Part shown: positions 36,671-44,915 of the stretch, one piece after another
How positions within the stretch are numbered: position 1 is the first letter of the stretch
Layout: each line of letters starts with the position of its first letter
DNA from: Polaromonas glacialis
GTDB taxonomy: Bacteria > Pseudomonadota > Gammaproteobacteria > Burkholderiales > Burkholderiaceae_C
Reading direction: 5' to 3'
Assembly (NCBI RefSeq): GCF_000709345.1
Contig: NZ_KL448323.1
Coordinates: 768,242-832,241, forward strand
Length of the DNA: 64,000 nt
Program-made: the position numbers and the translations under genes
Notes under the pieces: model-generated
Database searches by the model: none
What the model was told of the DNA's origin: nothing
Seen by the model: only the letters and a program-made list of their open reading frames with translations

Positions 36671-37062
36671 GGTCGCTGCAGGGAAAGCCGCTTGATGCGC
36701 GCCAGCAGTTCCGCCGGCTGAAAGGGTTTGAGCACATAGTCATTGGCGCCTGCGCTAAGCGCACGGACAATGTCCTGCTCCTGCGTCTTGGCCGTCAGCA
36801 TGATGACCGGGGTATTCTTCCAGGCGGGCTGCTCGCGCAGCAGGCCAAGCAGCGCAAAACCATCAAAAAAGGGCAGCATGACATCCAGCAGCACCATGGC
36901 GGGCGGCGGATTGTTTTCTATGAACTTTTTGGCCTGGCGGCCATCGCGCGCCTGATGGACCAGGTACTTCTCTCGCTTGAGCATGAAGGAGAGCAAATGC
37001 GAAATATTCTCGTCGTCTTCTGCGACCAGGACCGTGGGCGCAAGAGTTGGCGGCGTTGTCAT
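36667..37062 (-). CDS. Stand-alone receiver-domain response regulator (CheY-like)
   Basis: The 131-residue protein is a single REC domain: VLVAEDDENISHLL (acidic pair D16, D17), VLLDVMLPFFDGF (phospho-acceptor D60), VIMLTAKTQEQD (T90) and GANDYVLKPFQPAEL (K112). There is no DNA-binding or enzymatic output domain, so it probably acts by protein contact. It is the first gene of the operon with YaiO, HEAT and glycosyltransferase genes, and the nearby Cache-PAS histidine kinase is the obvious candidate phosphodonor. ATG 37062 fits the family start. Confidence 0.9.
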   Translation of the reverse strand: MTTPPTLAPTVLVAEDDENISHLLSFMLKREKYLVHQARDGRQAKKFIENNPPPAMVLLDVMLPFFDGFALLGLLREQPAWKNTPVIMLTAKTQEQDIVRALSAGANDYVLKPFQPAELLARIKRLSLQRP

Positions 37063-37161
37063 GGCGATGTCCTGAACCCAACGAAGGCTGATTGCGGCAT
37101 CTGCATCAGCGCTTCCAGGAAGAAGAAGAAGAAGGGAAGGTACAAGGCCAAAATGAATTAG

Positions 37162-37259
37162 GTGACGAGCCTTGACCCCGGCACTGGCTCCGCAGTTAGG
37201 GCTGCTTGGTTCCCCATCTGACCCGGTTGGCCGCTTTACCATGCGGGAAGGCCCGTCAC
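37162..37259 (-). ncRNA. ffs: 4.5S signal recognition particle RNA
   Basis: On the minus strand the 98-nt segment folds as a small bacterial SRP RNA. The ends GTGACGGGCCTT and AAGGCTCGTCAC pair over 12 bp with one G-U. The apical domain reads GGGTCAG-ATGG-GGAA-CCA-AGCAGCCC: the GGAA tetraloop and the asymmetric GTCAG/AGCAG loop that binds Ffh are intact. The helix under the tetraloop is TGG/CCA where E. coli has TCC/GGA, a compensated change. With Ffh it targets membrane and secreted proteins. A perfect TATAAT box lies 6 bp upstream. Confidence 0.92.
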
Positions 37260-37264
37260 GTCGA

Positions 37265-37270
37265 ATTATA
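37265..37270 (-). promoter_or_regulatory. -10 box of the ffs promoter
   Basis: Minus-strand TATAAT, 5 nt before the first base of the 4.5S RNA helix. No convincing -35 box was found 16-18 bp further upstream. Confidence 0.7.
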
Positions 37271-37489
37271 AGGGCGATGGCCTAGCGCTTTGGCTTACCC
37301 GGAGAATTTTCAGGAAAACCGCAGCAGTAGCTTCATCCATTCCTTATCCAGAGCGGCCCGGAAAAGCTGCAGAATGCGTTCCTGACCCTGGCAGATCGCC
37401 ACTCCGAAAGTCTGCCTGCGCCTACACCAGAGTTCATGGCATCGCAGGCACAATCGTTGATTCACTACCTGCCGCACAAGGAAGCCTTC

Positions 37490-38257
37490 ATGCCACGCGT
37501 CGTTTTCAATCAAAAAGGTGGAGTCGGCAAGTCCACCATCACCTGCAACCTGGCTGCCATCAGCGCCAGCCAGGGCTTGCGCACGCTGGTTGTCGATCTT
37601 GATCCGCAGGGCAACTCCAGCGCTTACCTGATGGGCGCCACCGCTACCGATGACCAGCCCGGCGTGGGCGGATTTTTTGAAAACACCCTGAGCTTCAGCC
37701 TGCGCACCGTTTCGCCGGCCGAATTCATCGTTGCCACGCCGCATGAAAATCTGGACCTGATGCCCTCCAGCCCCATCCTTGACGAGTTGCAGGCCAAGCT
37801 GGAGTCCCGGCACAAGATCTTCAAGCTGCGCGAGGCGCTGCAGCAACTGGCCGGCAGCTATGACCGGATTTACATCGATACCCCGCCAGCGCTCAATTTT
37901 TACACCCGCTCGGCGCTCATCGCGGCGCGCACCTGCCTGATTCCGTTTGACTGCGACGACTTTTCACGCAAGGCCTTGTACACCTTGCTGGAAAATGTGC
38001 AGGAAATCCAGGCTGACCACAACGCCCGGCTGGTGGTGGAAGGCATTGTGGTCAACCAGTTCCAGCCGCGCGCCAATCTGCCCCAGCGAATCGTCAACGA
38101 ACTGATTGAAGAGGGTTTGCCTGTGCTGCATCCTTATCTGCCGGCTTCCATCCGGATTCGCGAATCGCACGAGCTGTCGCTGCCAATGATCTACATGGAC
38201 CCCGGCCACAAGCTGACCCAGGCGCTGGTGGAACTGCATGCCGCGCTGGAGCCCTGA
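37490..38257 (+). CDS. Solitary ParA-family ATPase
   Basis: The 255-residue protein is a deviant Walker-A ATPase: [20 protein letters not shown] at the N-terminus, [11 protein letters not shown] (A' motif) and [12 protein letters not shown] (Walker B). It lacks the long N-terminal DNA-binding extension of plasmid ParAs. No parB or parS is adjacent; this solo form next to dnaX may position a cellular cargo or act in a process not yet named. ATG 37490 follows an AAGGAAG ribosome binding site and is preferred to a longer frame starting at 37436. Confidence 0.85.
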   Translation: MPRVVFNQKGGVGKSTITCNLAAISASQGLRTLVVDLDPQGNSSAYLMGATATDDQPGVGGFFENTLSFSLRTVSPAEFIVATPHENLDLMPSSPILDELQAKLESRHKIFKLREALQQLAGSYDRIYIDTPPALNFYTRSALIAARTCLIPFDCDDFSRKALYTLLENVQEIQADHNARLVVEGIVVNQFQPRANLPQRIVNELIEEGLPVLHPYLPASIRIRESHELSLPMIYMDPGHKLTQALVELHAALEP

Positions 38258-38284
38258 GCCGCCAGCTCTTCCATAAAACACTGG

Positions 38285-38314
38285 CAGCCCGCGCAAGGCG
38301 CCGCACGCGGGCTG
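38285..38314 (+). other. Hairpin between parA-like gene and dnaX
   Basis: A 9-bp CAGCCCGCG/CGCGGGCTG stem with a 12-nt loop lies 28 bp after the ParA stop. There is no T run, so it is at best a weak or Rho-assisted terminator. Confidence 0.4.
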
Positions 38315-38351
38315 CGGTTCAGGCGCTGCCCGGCCAATTTAGAATGCGTTC

Positions 38352-40193
38352 ATGTCTTACCTAGTGCTCGCCCGCAAATACCGCCCCAGAAACTTTTCGG
38401 AAATGGTGGGTCAGTCGCATGTCGTGCAGGCGCTGGGCAATGCCCTTGGCACCGGGCGCTTGCACCATGCCTACCTGTTCACCGGCACCCGGGGAGTGGG
38501 CAAGACCACGGTGTCGCGCATCCTGGCCAAGTCGCTCAACTGCACCGGCATCGACGGGCAGGGCGGCATCACGGCAGAGCCCTGCGGCGTATGCGATGCC
38601 TGCCGCGACATCGACAGCGGCCGCTTTGTCGATTACACCGAACTCGACGCCGCATCCAACCGGGGCGTCGATGAAATCGCCCAGCTGCTGGAGCAGGCGG
38701 TGTACAAGCCGGTGGTGGGCCGCTTCAAGGTCTTCATGATCGACGAGGTTCACATGCTGACGAACACGGCGTTCAACGCCATGCTCAAGACGCTGGAGGA
38801 GCCGCCCGAATACCTCAAGTTCGTGCTGGCCACGACCGATCCGCAGAAAGTCCCGGCCACCGTGCTGTCGCGCTGCCTGCAGTTCAACCTGCGGCCAATG
38901 GCGCCCGAGACGGTGCTGGAGCACCTGGTTCATGTGCTGGCCATTGAAAACGTCCCGGCCGAGCCGCAAGCGCTGCGCCTGCTGTCGCGCGCCGCGCGCG
39001 GCTCGATGCGCGATGCGCTGTCGCTGACCGACCAGGCGATTGCCTTTGGCTCGGGCCGGCTCGACGAGGCCAGCGTGCGCGTCATGCTGGGCAGCGTGGA
39101 CCGCAGCTATGTGTTTCGCCTGATCGACGCACTGGCGCGCGGCGATGGCCGCACGGTGGTCGAAACTTCCGAAGTGCTGCGGCTCAACGGGCTGAGCGCC
39201 GCTTCCACGCTTGAAGAAATGGCGACCATTTTGCAGCGCATGGCGGTGCTGCAGGCCGTTCCCGGCATCGGCGCGGGCGACGACGAAACCGACCCCGAGG
39301 TTGTCGAAACCGCCCGGCTGGCCCACGCCATGCCGGCTGACGAAACCCAGCTGCTCTACAGCCTGTGCCTGCACGGGCGTGGCGAGCTGGGCCTGGCGCC
39401 TGACGAATATGCCGCGCTGACCATGGTGCTTCTGCGCCTGCTGGCTTTCAAACCGACGGGCGCCGTCGTGCCCGCTGCCGCCGGGGCGCAGCCTGTCGCC
39501 CTCAAGCCTGCGCCGGGGAGTGCCGCCGAGCCGGCAAAAAAGTCGCTGCCTGAGCCGGCCCTGGCGCCTGCTGCCAGCCGACTCAATGCGGCCCCGGCCA
39601 GTCCTGCGGTGCTGCAGGAAGACCCGCTTCAAGCCTTGCCGGCCCAGGAGGTGCCTGCACCGCCACTGAAGGTGTTTTATGAGTTAAATAAGGCTTTTCT
39701 GCATGCTGGTATTGCGCTGAGTGCTATCAATAATGAAGCGTGTGCCGAGCCGGCGCCGGCGCCGGGTCAGCCATCGGCAGACACCGTCGGGCAAGATGAT
39801 TCCCTTGGCGATACCTGGGTGCGGATCGTCAACGAGATGGTGGCCGCCGAATCCATTGCTGCCCTGACGCGCGAGCTGGCGCTGCAGTCGCAGCTGTGCG
39901 GCCAGGGCGAAGGCCTGTGGACCCTGCGCGTGGAGCGCGAGTCATTGAATCAGCCCGCAGCCCGTGAAAAGCTGCAGGTCGCGCTTCAGGCGGCACTGAA
40001 CGATGACGCCCTCCGGCTGGCCATTGAACTGGGTGCCGTGACCGATACGCCGGCGCGCCGCAACAGCGCCGCCTTGGTCGAGCGCCAGCAGGCCGCCGAG
40101 CAGTTGATTCAGAACGACCCGTTTGTGCAGGACATGATCCGCCAATGGGGCGCCCGGATTGTCCCGGGCAGCATCAAGAGCGTTTCGTCCTGA
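38352..40193 (+). CDS. dnaX: DNA polymerase III subunit tau (and probably gamma)
   Basis: The 613-residue protein is the clamp-loader ATPase: VGQSHVVQALGNAL, Walker A TGTRGVGKTTVSR, zinc site with CGVCDAC, KVFMIDEVHMLT (Walker B), and SRCLQFNLRP. After about residue 370 an Ala/Pro-rich linker leads to the tau C-terminal domain that contacts the polymerase. The frame contains A AAA AAG in the right phase at codons 395-397, where a -1 slip would give a 400-residue gamma-like product. First gene of dnaX-ybaB-recR. A TAGAAT box ends 6 bp before the ATG, with no ribosome binding site. Confidence 0.96.
   Translation: MSYLVLARKYRPRNFSEMVGQSHVVQALGNALGTGRLHHAYLFTGTRGVGKTTVSRILAKSLNCTGIDGQGGITAEPCGVCDACRDIDSGRFVDYTELDAASNRGVDEIAQLLEQAVYKPVVGRFKVFMIDEVHMLTNTAFNAMLKTLEEPPEYLKFVLATTDPQKVPATVLSRCLQFNLRPMAPETVLEHLVHVLAIENVPAEPQALRLLSRAARGSMRDALSLTDQAIAFGSGRLDEASVRVMLGSVDRSYVFRLIDALARGDGRTVVETSEVLRLNGLSAASTLEEMATILQRMAVLQAVPGIGAGDDETDPEVVETARLAHAMPADETQLLYSLCLHGRGELGLAPDEYAALTMVLLRLLAFKPTGAVVPAAAGAQPVALKPAPGSAAEPAKKSLPEPALAPAASRLNAAPASPAVLQEDPLQALPAQEVPAPPLKVFYELNKAFLHAGIALSAINNEACAEPAPAPGQPSADTVGQDDSLGDTWVRIVNEMVAAESIAALTRELALQSQLCGQGEGLWTLRVERESLNQPAAREKLQVALQAALNDDALRLAIELGAVTDTPARRNSAALVERQQAAEQLIQNDPFVQDMIRQWGARIVPGSIKSVSS
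39515..39553 (+). promoter_or_regulatory. Putative programmed -1 ribosomal frameshift site in dnaX
   Basis: The heptamer A AAA AAG at 39536-39542 is in phase (GCA AAA AAG). A GGGGAG Shine-Dalgarno-like element lies 15 nt upstream (39515-39520). After a -1 slip the ribosome reads three codons (Val-Ala-Ala) and stops at TGA 39551-39553. GC-rich dyads (CTGGC/GCCAG and GCCGG/CCGGC) follow and could form the stimulatory stem. The layout copies the E. coli dnaX site. Confidence 0.7.
39724..39738. repeat. Near copy of the CTAT-N7-ATAG dyad inside dnaX
   Basis: TGCTAT, 7 nt, GAAG, within an AT-rich in-frame stretch of the tau linker (residues around SAINNEA). Nearly identical to 25732-25746. Confidence 0.5.
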
Positions 40194-40197
40194 GCCG

Positions 40198-40219
40198 TGA
40201 CTGCGCTTTGCCGCAGTCA
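40198..40219 (+). other. Hairpin after dnaX
   Basis: An 8-bp TGACTGCG/CGCAGTCA stem with a 6-nt loop lies directly after the dnaX stop. Without a T run, it may limit read-through or shield the 3' end. Confidence 0.45.
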
Positions 40220-40268
40220 GCCGATATGATCAACGACCGTTTCAGCAACCCTATTTAAAGGAAAAAAC

Positions 40269-40601
40269 ATGTTCAACAAAGGACAACTCGCCGGCCTCAT
40301 GAAGCAGGCGCAGGCCATGCAGGACAACCTGAAAAAAGCCCAGGACGACCTGGCGTTCGTCGAAGTCACGGCCGATGCCGGTGCCGGCCTGGTGAAAGTC
40401 ACCATGACCTGCAAGCATGACGTCAAGCGCATCGAGATCGACCCCAGCCTGCTGACGGAAGACAAGGACATGCTTGAAGACCTGGTCGCCGCCGCCTTCA
40501 ACGCCGCCGTGCGCAAGGCCGAGGAAGTCAGCCAGGAAAAAATGGGCAAGCTCACGGCGGGCATGCCGGCGCTGCCCGGCGGCATGAAGTTTCCCTTCTA
40601 G
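40269..40601 (+). CDS. ybaB: YbaB/EbfC-family nucleoid-associated protein
   Basis: The 110-residue protein begins [20 protein letters not shown] and contains [20 protein letters not shown] and a methionine/glycine-rich tail, all typical of YbaB/EbfC. These dimers bind DNA and coat the nucleoid. Position between dnaX and recR is conserved across bacteria. An AAAGGAAA ribosome binding site precedes the ATG. Confidence 0.95.
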   Translation: MFNKGQLAGLMKQAQAMQDNLKKAQDDLAFVEVTADAGAGLVKVTMTCKHDVKRIEIDPSLLTEDKDMLEDLVAAAFNAAVRKAEEVSQEKMGKLTAGMPALPGGMKFPF

Positions 40602-40688
40602 TTTTTTGCGGGACGGACCGGCGGACGCGCGCAGCGCAGCGTCGCTCGTTCCCCAACTGATCAAATTTCGCTTTCACCCACTCCATAA

Positions 40689-41315
40689 ATGACCCCCTCC
40701 AATGCCCTTGACGGCCTGACCCAGGCGCTTCGCAAGCTGCCGGGCGTGGGCGCGAAGTCGGCTGCGCGCATGGCCTTTCACCTACTGCAGCACGACCGGC
40801 CGGGCGCCTTGCAGATTGCGCGGGCGCTGGACCATGCGGTGCAGAGCATCGGGCATTGCGCGCTGTGCAACACCCTGACCGAGCAGGCGCTTTGCGTGAC
40901 ATGCGCCAATCCGCACCGCGACCGCAGCAAGCTGTGCGTGGTGGAAACCCCGGCCGACCAGGCGGCGCTGGAGCGGACGCTGGCCTACCGTGGCCTGTAT
41001 TTCGTGCTCATGGGCAAGCTCAGCCCGCTCGACGGCATAGGCCCGAACGACATCGGCCTGCAAAAACTGTTCGACCGCGTGGCGCCCCGGGACGACAGCG
41101 GGGAACTCCTGCCAGCCGCTGACCGTGAAGTGCAGGAAGTCATTCTGGCGACCAATTTCACCGCCGAAGGCGAGGCCACGGCGCATGTGATTGGCCAGGC
41201 GCTCAAAAGCCGCGGCATGCAGGTCACGCGCCTGGCGCGCGGCGTGCCGGTGGGCAGCGAACTGGAATATGTGGATCTGGGAACGATTGCCCACGCACTG
41301 ACCGACCGGCGATAG
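40689..41315 (+). CDS. recR: Recombination mediator RecR
   Basis: The 208-residue protein has a helix-hairpin-helix ([17 protein letters not shown]), a C4 zinc finger ([16 protein letters not shown]) and a Toprim domain ([14 protein letters not shown]), then the Walker-like GEATAHVI tail. With RecO it loads RecA at gaps. Standard length. It follows ybaB by 87 bp with no clear ribosome binding site before the ATG. Confidence 0.96.
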   Translation: MTPSNALDGLTQALRKLPGVGAKSAARMAFHLLQHDRPGALQIARALDHAVQSIGHCALCNTLTEQALCVTCANPHRDRSKLCVVETPADQAALERTLAYRGLYFVLMGKLSPLDGIGPNDIGLQKLFDRVAPRDDSGELLPAADREVQEVILATNFTAEGEATAHVIGQALKSRGMQVTRLARGVPVGSELEYVDLGTIAHALTDRR

Positions 41316-41367
41316 GCGGACAGGCAGCCGGGGCCGCTGCCGGTCATCACAAAAGATAAGGTTTCTC

Positions 41368-41781
41368 ATGACGCTTGCAAATTTCACGCTGGCCTACTGG
41401 TGCGTTCTGGTGGCCGCCTTGCTGCCCATCGTCTGCGCCGGCATTGCCAAATACGGCACCATGCGCGTCGCGCCGGGAAAAGGCGGCTTCGACAACAACG
41501 ACCCCCGGGCCTGGCTGTCGCGCCAGACCGACTGGCGCGCACGCGCCAATGCGGCGCAGGCCAACACCTTCGAGGCCATTCCCTTCTTTTTTGCCGCGGT
41601 CATCATTGCCCACCAGATCCAGGCCAGTCAGGCCCGGCTCGACATCCTGGCCGTGCTGTTTATCGCACTGCGCATCATCTACATCGCGCTTTACGTCGGC
41701 AACGAGGCCAATGCGCGTTCCATCGTCTGGGCGCTGGCATTTTTCATCAACATCGGCATCCTTTTTTCCGGCTTTCGCTGA
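41368..41781 (+). CDS. MAPEG-family membrane protein
   Basis: The 137-residue protein has four hydrophobic segments and the MAPEG-like pattern WRARANAAQANTFEAIPFFF, where the Asn-Glu pair lies in helix 2, and NEANARSIVWALAF near the end. The family includes glutathione-dependent transferases, but many bacterial members are uncharacterised. It lies 52 bp after recR, behind a GGCAGC/GCTGCC hairpin that lacks a T run, and is followed by a terminator. Confidence 0.85.
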   Translation: MTLANFTLAYWCVLVAALLPIVCAGIAKYGTMRVAPGKGGFDNNDPRAWLSRQTDWRARANAAQANTFEAIPFFFAAVIIAHQIQASQARLDILAVLFIALRIIYIALYVGNEANARSIVWALAFFINIGILFSGFR

Positions 41782-41839
41782 CAGGTTTCCGGCCCTGAAG
41801 CCACGTCTTGTTACAAAAGGAGCGAGCGCTGGTACTAAC

Positions 41840-41871
41840 CCGCACGGGATGACCCCGATGCGGTTTTTTTT
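41840..41871 (+). terminator. Intrinsic terminator after the MAPEG gene
   Basis: A CCGCA/TGCGG stem continued by CGGG/CCCG around an ATGA loop is followed by eight T residues. Confidence 0.82.
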
Positions 41872-41921
41872 CGGTCTCGATATGCTGAAACGCATGGCTA
41901 CCGAGAAGAAAGAAAATTGGC

Positions 41922-42971
41922 ATGGAACGATTTCCCCGCATGTCCCGGCGGCTATTTACCGGCGGCAGCATGCTGGCGGCAGCAACGCTGGCCTGGCCCA
42001 CGTTGCATGCGCAAGGCCAGCCTGAAACCCGGAAAATCACCATCGCGGTGGAGAACAAGGCGGCTTTTTACAGCCTGCCCCTGACCATTTCCGAGCAGCT
42101 TGGCTATTTCCGGACGGAAGGCCTGAACGTGGGCATCAGCGACCATGAAAGCGGGGCGCAGGCCGTGCAGGCGCTGACAGGGAAATCGGCCGATATCTGT
42201 CTGGCGGGCTTCGAGCACATCATTCGCCTTCAGTCTGCCCAGCAGATGGTCCAGTCGTTCGTACTGCTCGGCAGGGCGCCCCAGATCGCCTTTGGCATTT
42301 CGACCAAAAGTCTGCCCCGCTTCAAGTCGATCGCCGATCTGAAGGGCAAAAAAATTGGTGTCGCCGCGCTGGCAGGCGCAAGCACCCTGGTGGCTTCCAT
42401 GGTGCTGGCCCAAGGCGGGCTGAGAGCGGGTGATGTCAGTTTTCTGGAAGTCGGCGAGGTGGAAGGCGCACTGGCCGCGCTGCGTTCAGGCCAGGTGGAT
42501 GCCATGAGCCATAGCGACCCGCTCATGACCATCCTGGAGCAAAAAGGCGAGGTCAGGATCATCAGTGACGCCCGTACCCTCAAGGGAACGACCGAGTTGT
42601 TCGGTGGGCCGATGCCTGCGGCCTGCCTGTTCGCGCCACTGGATTTCATCCGGAAAAACCCCAACACCTGCCAGGCGCTGGCCAATGCCATGGTGCGCGG
42701 CCTGAAGTGGCTCCAGACGGCCGGACCGGGGGACATCATCAAGACCGTTCCCGAAAATTACCTGCTGGGTGACCGGGGCCTGTACATTGCCTCGTTCAAC
42801 AAGGCGCGCGAGTCCATTTCCCTGGACGGCATCCTGGCCGATGAAGCGCCGCGTACCGCCCTGAAGGCGATCGCCGGTTTTGACGCGAGCGTCAGAAGCA
42901 GCAGGATCGACCTGTCAAAGACCTATACCAATGAGTTTGCGCAGCGGGCCAAGGAACGCTTCAAGGCCTGA
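41922..42971 (+). CDS. ABC-type substrate-binding protein (NMT1/SsuA-like), Tat-exported
   Basis: The 349-residue protein has a twin-arginine signal (MSRRLFTGGSMLAAATLAWP) and then the NMT1/THI5-like fold: KITIAVENKAAFYSLPLTI, LGYFRTEGLNVGI and DLKGKKIGVAALAGAST. Such proteins bind sulfonates, nitrate, pyrimidine precursors or aromatic acids for ABC uptake. No permease or ATPase gene is adjacent, so it is an orphan component; the ligand cannot be told. A terminator upstream isolates it from the MAPEG gene. Confidence 0.85.
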   Translation: MERFPRMSRRLFTGGSMLAAATLAWPTLHAQGQPETRKITIAVENKAAFYSLPLTISEQLGYFRTEGLNVGISDHESGAQAVQALTGKSADICLAGFEHIIRLQSAQQMVQSFVLLGRAPQIAFGISTKSLPRFKSIADLKGKKIGVAALAGASTLVASMVLAQGGLRAGDVSFLEVGEVEGALAALRSGQVDAMSHSDPLMTILEQKGEVRIISDARTLKGTTELFGGPMPAACLFAPLDFIRKNPNTCQALANAMVRGLKWLQTAGPGDIIKTVPENYLLGDRGLYIASFNKARESISLDGILADEAPRTALKAIAGFDASVRSSRIDLSKTYTNEFAQRAKERFKA

Positions 42972-43149
42972 AGGAACACGGTCTGCAAACTGCAGTCTGT
43001 AGCGCGACGGTTGCGGAAACGGTTAAAAATATTCCTGTCGTCCTACAGGGCGTGCCGGCCGAGCTATTACAGTACCTGTTGAAATATCCGCACAGTCCAG
43101 CTTCTGGCTGCCTTTGAACCCATCAACAATAAATTTCCAGGTAAAAAAC

Positions 43150-43302
43150 ATGAATCTTTCAATGAGCATTGGTCCGATCGTCGCGCTGATCGCAGGCATT
43201 TTGATCCTGCTGATCCCACGGCTTTTGAACTACATCGTCGCCGTCTACCTGATCGTCATCGGGCTGATCGGGCTGTTTGGAACAGGCTCGCTGCGGATTT
43301 GA
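43150..43302 (+). CDS. DUF3096 small membrane protein
   Basis: The 50-residue peptide MNLSMSIGPIVALIAGIL... has two hydrophobic stretches joined by IPRLLNYIVAVYLI and ends GLFGTGSLRI, matching the short DUF3096 family. It is probably an inner-membrane peptide; function unknown. Homology starts at ATG 43150; an ORF start 12 codons upstream adds no family residues. It has its own 178-bp upstream region. The peptide is monocistronic and convergent with mltD. Confidence 0.8.
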   Translation: MNLSMSIGPIVALIAGILILLIPRLLNYIVAVYLIVIGLIGLFGTGSLRI

Positions 43303-43337
43303 TGCAAGCGGACGCCATGAAATTGAATCGCCGCAAA

Positions 43338-44915
43338 TCACTTTCTTCTTGACTTGACCACCGCTTTTCCGGTGTCGCGCCTGACCGCCCGGACCGTGGT
43401 TTTGCCTTTCGATGCAGAAGGCTTTCTTGCCACATCGCCTGCAACGGCGCGTGCGGTGATGGGCAGGTACAGCACGACCTGGTGCCCCAGCTTGAAGGCT
43501 GCCTGGGCACTGACGTTGTTCCAGTTGGCCACATTGGCAGCGGCCAGGCCGTAGCGGCTGGCGACACTGGCAACCGACTCGCCCTTGCGCGCCCTGACCG
43601 TCGTGCGCCGCGTGGTGATTTCAGGCGCCAGCGAAACCTGGGCATTGTCCGCCACATGGCTGCTGACGTCGTTGCCCATCTGTGCCGTGCGCGGCACGAG
43701 CAGCGTCGAGCCGGCCTTGATGAGCATGCGGGGCGGAATGTTGTTCATGCTGCGCAGGTCGGCTTCGTTCATTCCGGTATGCCGTGCCGCTTCCGACGCG
43801 TTCATGGTGCTGGGCGCTGTCCAGGCGGTCCAGCTGGCGTATTGGCCCTGCGTATAGGCATCGAAGTTGCGCTGGAACACCAGTGCGTTGTCCCATGGCA
43901 GCAGGATCTGCGGCGTTCCCGCTGCCAGGATGACCGGGCGGCGTGCCGACGGGTTCAGCGCCTTGAAAACGTCAATTTCAACGTCGGCCAGCCGTGCGGC
44001 CAGGGCAACGTCGATATCCCGCGTGATCTGCACCTGCTGGAAATAGGGGTGGTTTTCAATCAGCGGCAGTTGCGTGCTGAATGCCTGCGGATTGGCAACG
44101 ATATTTTTAACCGCCTGCAGCTTGGGCACATACAGCCGGGTTTCCGCCGGCATGTTGAGCTCGTCATAGGTCGTTCCCAGCCCGGCTTTCTGGTTTTTGG
44201 CAATGGCCCGGCCCACGCTGCCTTCGCCCCAGTTGTAGGCGGCCAGCGCCAGATGCCAGTCGCCGAACATGCCATGGAGTTTTTGCAGGTAGTCCAGCGC
44301 GGCGCGCGTCGACGCCAGCACGTCGCGGCGGTCATCCCTAAAATCGTTTTGCTTGAGGGAAAAGTATTTGCCAGTTGCCGGCATGAACTGCCACATGCCC
44401 GCCGCCTTGGCGCTGGACACTGCCTGCGGGTTGAAGGCGCTTTCAATGAAGGGCAGCAGCGCCAGTTCGGTGGGCATCTGGCGGCGCTCCAGTTCTTCGA
44501 CGATGTGAAACAGGTATTTGCTGGAGCGCTCGGTCATGCGCTGGATGTAATCCGGACGGCTGGCATACCACTGCTCACGGTCGGTCACCAGCTCGTTTTG
44601 CAAGTCGGGCATGGCAAAACCCCGGCGAATCCGGTCCCAGAGTTCCTTGGGCGGCTCGGTCGATGCAATCGGGAAAGAACTGATCTGGCCCGGCGTGATG
44701 GCGCGCAGCGGCCCCGTTTGAATCCTTTGTCCCGGGACCGTCCCCGGTCCGGTGGACAGCACCGGATCGTCCGGCAGGCCTGGCGCCTGCGTGGCGCACC
44801 CTGCCAGCACGGCCATCGCCAGCAGGAGCGCCAGCGAAACAAATCGAAAGCCAAAAAAGGAAAAAGAAAAGACAGGAAAAAAGGAAAGCGGGGCGGTTCT
44901 AGGGGCAGGCGTCAT
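43338..44915 (-). CDS. mltD: Membrane-bound lytic murein transglycosylase D
   Basis: The 525-residue lipoprotein has a lipobox (AVLAGCA), a family-1 SLT domain with LALLPFIESAFNPQAVSSAK (catalytic Glu), AAGMWQFMPATGKYF and LALAAYNWGEGSVGRAI, then LysM modules (TVRARKGESVASVASRYGL). It cleaves peptidoglycan to 1,6-anhydromuropeptides. A basic K/R-rich tail closes it. ATG 44915 overlaps the gloB stop by 4 nt, so the two are cotranscribed, an order common in proteobacteria. Confidence 0.94.
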   Translation of the reverse strand: MTPAPRTAPLSFFPVFSFSFFGFRFVSLALLLAMAVLAGCATQAPGLPDDPVLSTGPGTVPGQRIQTGPLRAITPGQISSFPIASTEPPKELWDRIRRGFAMPDLQNELVTDREQWYASRPDYIQRMTERSSKYLFHIVEELERRQMPTELALLPFIESAFNPQAVSSAKAAGMWQFMPATGKYFSLKQNDFRDDRRDVLASTRAALDYLQKLHGMFGDWHLALAAYNWGEGSVGRAIAKNQKAGLGTTYDELNMPAETRLYVPKLQAVKNIVANPQAFSTQLPLIENHPYFQQVQITRDIDVALAARLADVEIDVFKALNPSARRPVILAAGTPQILLPWDNALVFQRNFDAYTQGQYASWTAWTAPSTMNASEAARHTGMNEADLRSMNNIPPRMLIKAGSTLLVPRTAQMGNDVSSHVADNAQVSLAPEITTRRTTVRARKGESVASVASRYGLAAANVANWNNVSAQAAFKLGHQVVLYLPITARAVAGDVARKPSASKGKTTVRAVRRDTGKAVVKSRRK

